A stretch of DNA of 64,000 bases from Flavobacterium granuli (GTDB lineage Bacteria > Bacteroidota > Bacteroidia > Flavobacteriales > Flavobacteriaceae), in contig NZ_FQWO01000001.1 in assembly GCF_900129705.1 (NCBI RefSeq), forward strand, positions 372,001 to 436,000, read 5' to 3'. A program made the translations under genes and the position numbers. Shown here piece by piece: positions 60,773 to 64,000 of this stretch (positions within the stretch are counted from its first letter, which is position 1; each line of letters starts with the position of its first letter). The notes below the pieces were generated by a model. It was not told the DNA's origin and did not search any database. It saw only the letters and a list, made by a program, of their open reading frames with translations.

Positions 60773-62017
60773 ATGATGCTAAATTTATTCAAAGAAAATG
60801 TCCGTATTGCTATTGGTTCAATAAGAACGCAAATGCTAAGAACTGTACTTACCATCGTAATTATTGCGATAGGAATAACGGCCTTGGTTGGTATTTTAAC
60901 AGTCGTTTCGGCTTTAGAAAATACCCTTTCCAAAGATTTTGCTTCTATGGGAGCCAACACCTTCAACATCAACCAATACGAAAACAGTACTCGAAGACGT
61001 GGCGGTGGCGAGAGAGAAATCATAAATCCTATTATTTCCTATCCTGAAGCGGTCGCTTTCAAAAACAAATACAAATATCCTTTTACCGAAACTTCACTTT
61101 CGTTTACCGCAACATCCAAAGCGGAAGTAAAATATGAAGCCACAAAAACAGATCCTGAAATTTCAGTTGTTGGGGTTGATGAGCATTTCATCACTAATTC
61201 CGGTTTAGAAACCAGCTTGGGGCGCAACTTTACCGGATTTGACATTGACAACAATTCCTATGTTTGCATTGTAGGTTCTGATTTTGAAAAAGGATTATTA
61301 AAAGACATCAACCCTATTGACAAAACCATTTCGATTCGAGGCGCAAAATTTAAAGTTATTGGCGTATTAAAAGAAAAAGGCTCGACCTTTGGTAATAGTC
61401 AGGATTTAAGGGTTTTAATTCCCATTCAGGTAGCCCGATCTTTATTTACAGCACCTAGAATAAATTATACCATAAGTGTCATGGTTGCTAAAAAGGAAGT
61501 ACTGGATCAAGCCATTGATAATGCGAACAGCACCATGCGCAGAGTCCGTAAACTAAGCCCGATAAAAGACAATAATTTTGGTGTGGTGCGAAGTGATGAT
61601 TTAATTAACCGAATCCTGAGTATCACCAAATACCTGGGACTGGCTTCCTGGCTCATCGGAATTATCACTGTGTTGGGTTCTTCTATTGCTTTGATGAACA
61701 TTATGATTGTTTCGGTAACAGAGCGAACTCGTGAAATAGGCGTCAGAAAAGCATTGGGCGCCAAGAAAACCACCGTGGCCTTTCAATTTTTCATAGAAAC
61801 CTTGCTCATTGGTCAGTTGGGCGGATTAGCGGGAATCATTTTTGGAATCCTGATTGGTTTTGGGATTGCAACAGCGATGGACTTTGCATTCGTAATCCCT
61901 TGGACCGCCATCTTGGCTGCTTTTTTCACCAGCTTTATGGTCGCTATTGTTTCCGGTTTATATCCAGCGATAAAAGCCTCGCAGCTCGATCCGATCGAAG
62001 CTTTGCGATACGAATAA
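60773..62017 (+). CDS. MacB/FtsX-type ABC transporter permease
   Basis: From the ATG at 60773 (or the next codon but none, 60776) this is 414 residues. One N-terminal helix (about 24-46) is followed by a periplasmic MacB-type core (about 50-270) and three C-terminal helices, ending in the family signature YPAIKASQLDPIEALRYE. MacB-like permeases without fused ATPase work with a separate LolD-type ATPase, not present here. The long in-frame extension upstream of 60773 covers a repeat and is rejected. Confidence 0.9.
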   Translation: MMLNLFKENVRIAIGSIRTQMLRTVLTIVIIAIGITALVGILTVVSALENTLSKDFASMGANTFNINQYENSTRRRGGGEREIINPIISYPEAVAFKNKYKYPFTETSLSFTATSKAEVKYEATKTDPEISVVGVDEHFITNSGLETSLGRNFTGFDIDNNSYVCIVGSDFEKGLLKDINPIDKTISIRGAKFKVIGVLKEKGSTFGNSQDLRVLIPIQVARSLFTAPRINYTISVMVAKKEVLDQAIDNANSTMRRVRKLSPIKDNNFGVVRSDDLINRILSITKYLGLASWLIGIITVLGSSIALMNIMIVSVTERTREIGVRKALGAKKTTVAFQFFIETLLIGQLGGLAGIIFGILIGFGIATAMDFAFVIPWTAILAAFFTSFMVAIVSGLYPAIKASQLDPIEALRYE

Positions 62018-62067
62018 TTAGAAAGCAGATTTTAGAAGGCAGAACCAGAATTTAGATTTAAAAATTC

Positions 62068-62484
62068 ATGACAAAACAATACTATAAAAATCTAGCAATT
62101 ACGTTTTTTATATCAACTATTTGGAGTGTGTACATTTTCTTTGATTATTATACTGATCACTCATTTATGCCAGGACTGACATTGATGTTTGACTTTTTTA
62201 TTTCTGCAATATTTACGATTGGACTAGCCGTTATAAATATTTTTTTACGATTTTCTTACCTCAGAAATTTAAATCACAAAGACAATTTCTTTTATATCTT
62301 TTCGGGATTTTCTAATATAACGCTTTCTATTATTTATCTAACATACATTGTAATTTCTAACAATGTTAGAGAATTTTTCACTTCATTTGAAATAACTACG
62401 CTTTATTGCTTTTCAAATTTAGCACTTGGTATTTTTATAATTTCTGATTTATACAAGTTTGAAATAGCAAAAACAAAACTCTGA
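62068..62484 (+). CDS. small four-helix membrane protein, unknown
   Basis: A 138-residue protein with four hydrophobic helices (about 8-27, 37-60, 75-97 and 108-128) and aromatic-rich loops. No family recognised. Markedly more AT-rich than its neighbours. Probably translated from the ATG at 62068, 50 nt after the permease gene. Confidence 0.6.
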   Translation: MTKQYYKNLAITFFISTIWSVYIFFDYYTDHSFMPGLTLMFDFFISAIFTIGLAVINIFLRFSYLRNLNHKDNFFYIFSGFSNITLSIIYLTYIVISNNVREFFTSFEITTLYCFSNLALGIFIISDLYKFEIAKTKL

Positions 62485-62497
62485 AAACTGCTCACTA

Positions 62498-63355
62498 CTA
62501 ACTGACAACTGCTCTCGTCATCCTGTCATTGCCGTAAATATCTTTGCGTAACTCCAGGTTTTTAAAATTCATTTCTTCAAGTAGCTCGATCATTTCTTTG
62601 CCTAAATATTGATTGATTTCAAAATACAACTGTCCATTTGTCCTTAGGTTTTTTTGGGCCAATTGGGCTATTTTTCTGTAAAAAATCAAAGCGTCATTAT
62701 CCTCTACAAAAAGAGCCAAATGAGGTTCGTTATCCAACACATTTTTTTTGATTTCCTGCTTTTCAAGATTTCGAACATAAGGCGGATTCGAAACAATAAT
62801 ATCAAATTCCTGTCCTAAATCTAATGTTTCTAAGATGTTTTGATTGATAAAAGTCACATTTACTTCATTGCGTTTGGCATTTCTTTGGGCCGTAGCCAAT
62901 GCTTTTTCAGAAACATCGATCGCATAAACTTGGGCATTCGGAATATTCTTTGCCAATGAAATCGCGATGCAGCCGCTTCCCGTTCCAATGTCCAGAATCT
63001 TTAAAATTGGACTTTCGACTTTTGACTTTTGACTTTCTAAAATCCAATCCACCAATTCTTCGGTTTCAGGTCTTGGAATCAAAACATTTTCATTAACTTC
63101 AAAATCCAAACCATAAAAACTGGTTTTTCCCAATAAATACTGAATCGGAATCTCCTTTTTTAACTGTAACAAAATAGCATTCCAAACCTTGATTTCTTCT
63201 TCAGAAAAAACCAAATCAGGCTGCAGTGCCAAATCAATTCTCTTCAGTTGGTGTTTTTCTTCCAATATCAAATAGAAAAAACTCTCAGCTTCCCCAGCAT
63301 CATAAATTGGCGCAAGTTCTTGAATAAATTGACTTCGATATTCTTTGATTTTCAT
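62498..63355 (-). CDS. prmC: release factor glutamine methyltransferase PrmC
   Basis: N5-glutamine methyltransferase that modifies the GGQ motif of release factors, 285 residues. It has a helical N-terminal domain (1-80), FYGLDFEVNENVLIPRPETEELV, the SAM motif ILDIGTGSGCIAISLAK and the substrate motif NPPY. A short Lys/Ser/Val insertion at ESQKSKVESP is encoded by a GACTTTT-type tandem repeat (63015-63038) and lies in a surface linker. Confidence 0.94.
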   Translation of the reverse strand: MKIKEYRSQFIQELAPIYDAGEAESFFYLILEEKHQLKRIDLALQPDLVFSEEEIKVWNAILLQLKKEIPIQYLLGKTSFYGLDFEVNENVLIPRPETEELVDWILESQKSKVESPILKILDIGTGSGCIAISLAKNIPNAQVYAIDVSEKALATAQRNAKRNEVNVTFINQNILETLDLGQEFDIIVSNPPYVRNLEKQEIKKNVLDNEPHLALFVEDNDALIFYRKIAQLAQKNLRTNGQLYFEINQYLGKEMIELLEEMNFKNLELRKDIYGNDRMTRAVVS

Positions 63356-63447
63356 TCTTTAATTTTATAGATGGAATAATTAATGACAGATGGATAAGTC
63401 CGACTTAACAGATGATTTCAAATCCTAAAAAATCGAAATTCGTTAAT

Positions 63448-63939
63448 CTACAATCTTAAATCTTTCAGCATCCAAACCGGACAAGAGGTATGCCCCGTAC
63501 TTCCCAATGAAGCATTTATGTATTCAAATCCCACTTTTTTATAAAGCTTTTGAGCATCTTTCATAAAAGGCATGGTTTCGAGATAACAGTTTTCAAAACC
63601 AAAATCTCTGGCACTTTGCAGACATTTAGCCATCATCTGACTTCCAATTCCCAAACCTCGGGTTTGTGGTAGAAAATACATTTTTTGCAACTCACAAATA
63701 CTTGGATCCTCGTTTTCAAGCGGAGCCACTCCGGCAGCTCCTACAACTTTGCCTTGAAATTCCACCACATAATAAACTGATCTTGGCTTGGAGTATTCCT
63801 CAAACATGAAATCTAAATAAGGGTCTGCATAAGCCGTTCCTACTTTTGGAATATTCAATTCATCAAAAACAGCGCGTATCAATTGCGCTACTTGTTGATT
63901 ATCTTCTTTCTCAATTTTTCTAATAAGCCAATTTTCCAT
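63448..63939 (-). CDS. GNAT-family N-acetyltransferase
   Basis: A 163-residue acetyltransferase. The acetyl-CoA site is LQKMYFLPQTRGLGIGSQMM (motif A, R/QxxGxG/A), and the C-terminal YKKVGFEYI is typical of the fold. The substrate is unknown. Ends 92 nt before prmC, on the same strand, so possibly cotranscribed. Confidence 0.9.
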   Translation of the reverse strand: MENWLIRKIEKEDNQQVAQLIRAVFDELNIPKVGTAYADPYLDFMFEEYSKPRSVYYVVEFQGKVVGAAGVAPLENEDPSICELQKMYFLPQTRGLGIGSQMMAKCLQSARDFGFENCYLETMPFMKDAQKLYKKVGFEYINASLGSTGHTSCPVWMLKDLRL

Positions 63940-64000
63940 TGTTTTTAGATGCTAATTTTTCGATTACAAAAATAGAGATTGTTTATTGTTATTATCGAAA

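Overview
The window looks like a flavobacterial genome (Bacteroidota, probably Flavobacterium or a close relative) that carries an integrative conjugative element (ICE). Three things point there: promoters of the TTG-N19/21-TAnnTTTG type, a CTnDOT-style tra gene set, and a right-hand block of ordinary flavobacterial housekeeping genes. No rRNA, tRNA or CRISPR array was seen.

1 to about 33.25 kb is the right part of the ICE; its left end lies outside the window. Mobilisation genes mobA-mobB-mobC run leftward from a hairpin-rich oriT candidate (4.28-4.95 kb). Rightward from the same region runs the transfer operon traA, two DUF3408 genes and traD, then traE-F-G-I-J-K-L-M-N-O-Q. Between traD and traE, on the opposite strand, sits an AT-rich five-gene defence-type cassette: Xre regulator, nuclease-like ABC-3C effector, middle component 6, DUF2326 SMC-like ATPase and a HEPN protein of the TIGR02391 type. 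After traQ come a small membrane protein, two paralogous excisionase-like HTH proteins, and a receiver-like gene preceded by a large, previously unremarked structured leader RNA. A second conflict island follows: AbiH, and a GIY-YIG/HEPN-RES gene pair. Then comes a PRTRC cassette (ThiF, B, an unknown 388-residue protein, C, E), small plasmid-type genes, a DUF932 protein, Ssb, a 0.69-kb non-coding region with a long inverted repeat, and an IntDOT-like tyrosine integrase that marks the right end.

From 33.3 kb to the end the genes are chromosomal. They cover stringent response (RelA/SpoT), a Fur-family regulator, purA, NUDIX, peroxiredoxin, MeaB, MATE, PPK2 and L,D-transpeptidase. A FabG-like reductase, MtaB, a frameshifted ParE toxin with its antitoxin, HAD and a one-domain DEAD-box protein follow. 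The end of the window holds an NtrC-type regulator without HTH, a NatAB-type ABC transporter, DnaJ-GrpE, HisS, a MacB-like permease, PrmC and a GNAT. Several intergenic palindromic elements look like dispersed flavobacterial repeats.

How they fit: MobABC and the Tra proteins form relaxosome, coupling protein and type IV secretion channel. The HTH pair, the receiver-like protein and its RNA leader are candidates for transfer or excision control. The defence cassettes are probably cargo protecting host and element. All family assignments were made by eye from the translated sequence; no database search was run.
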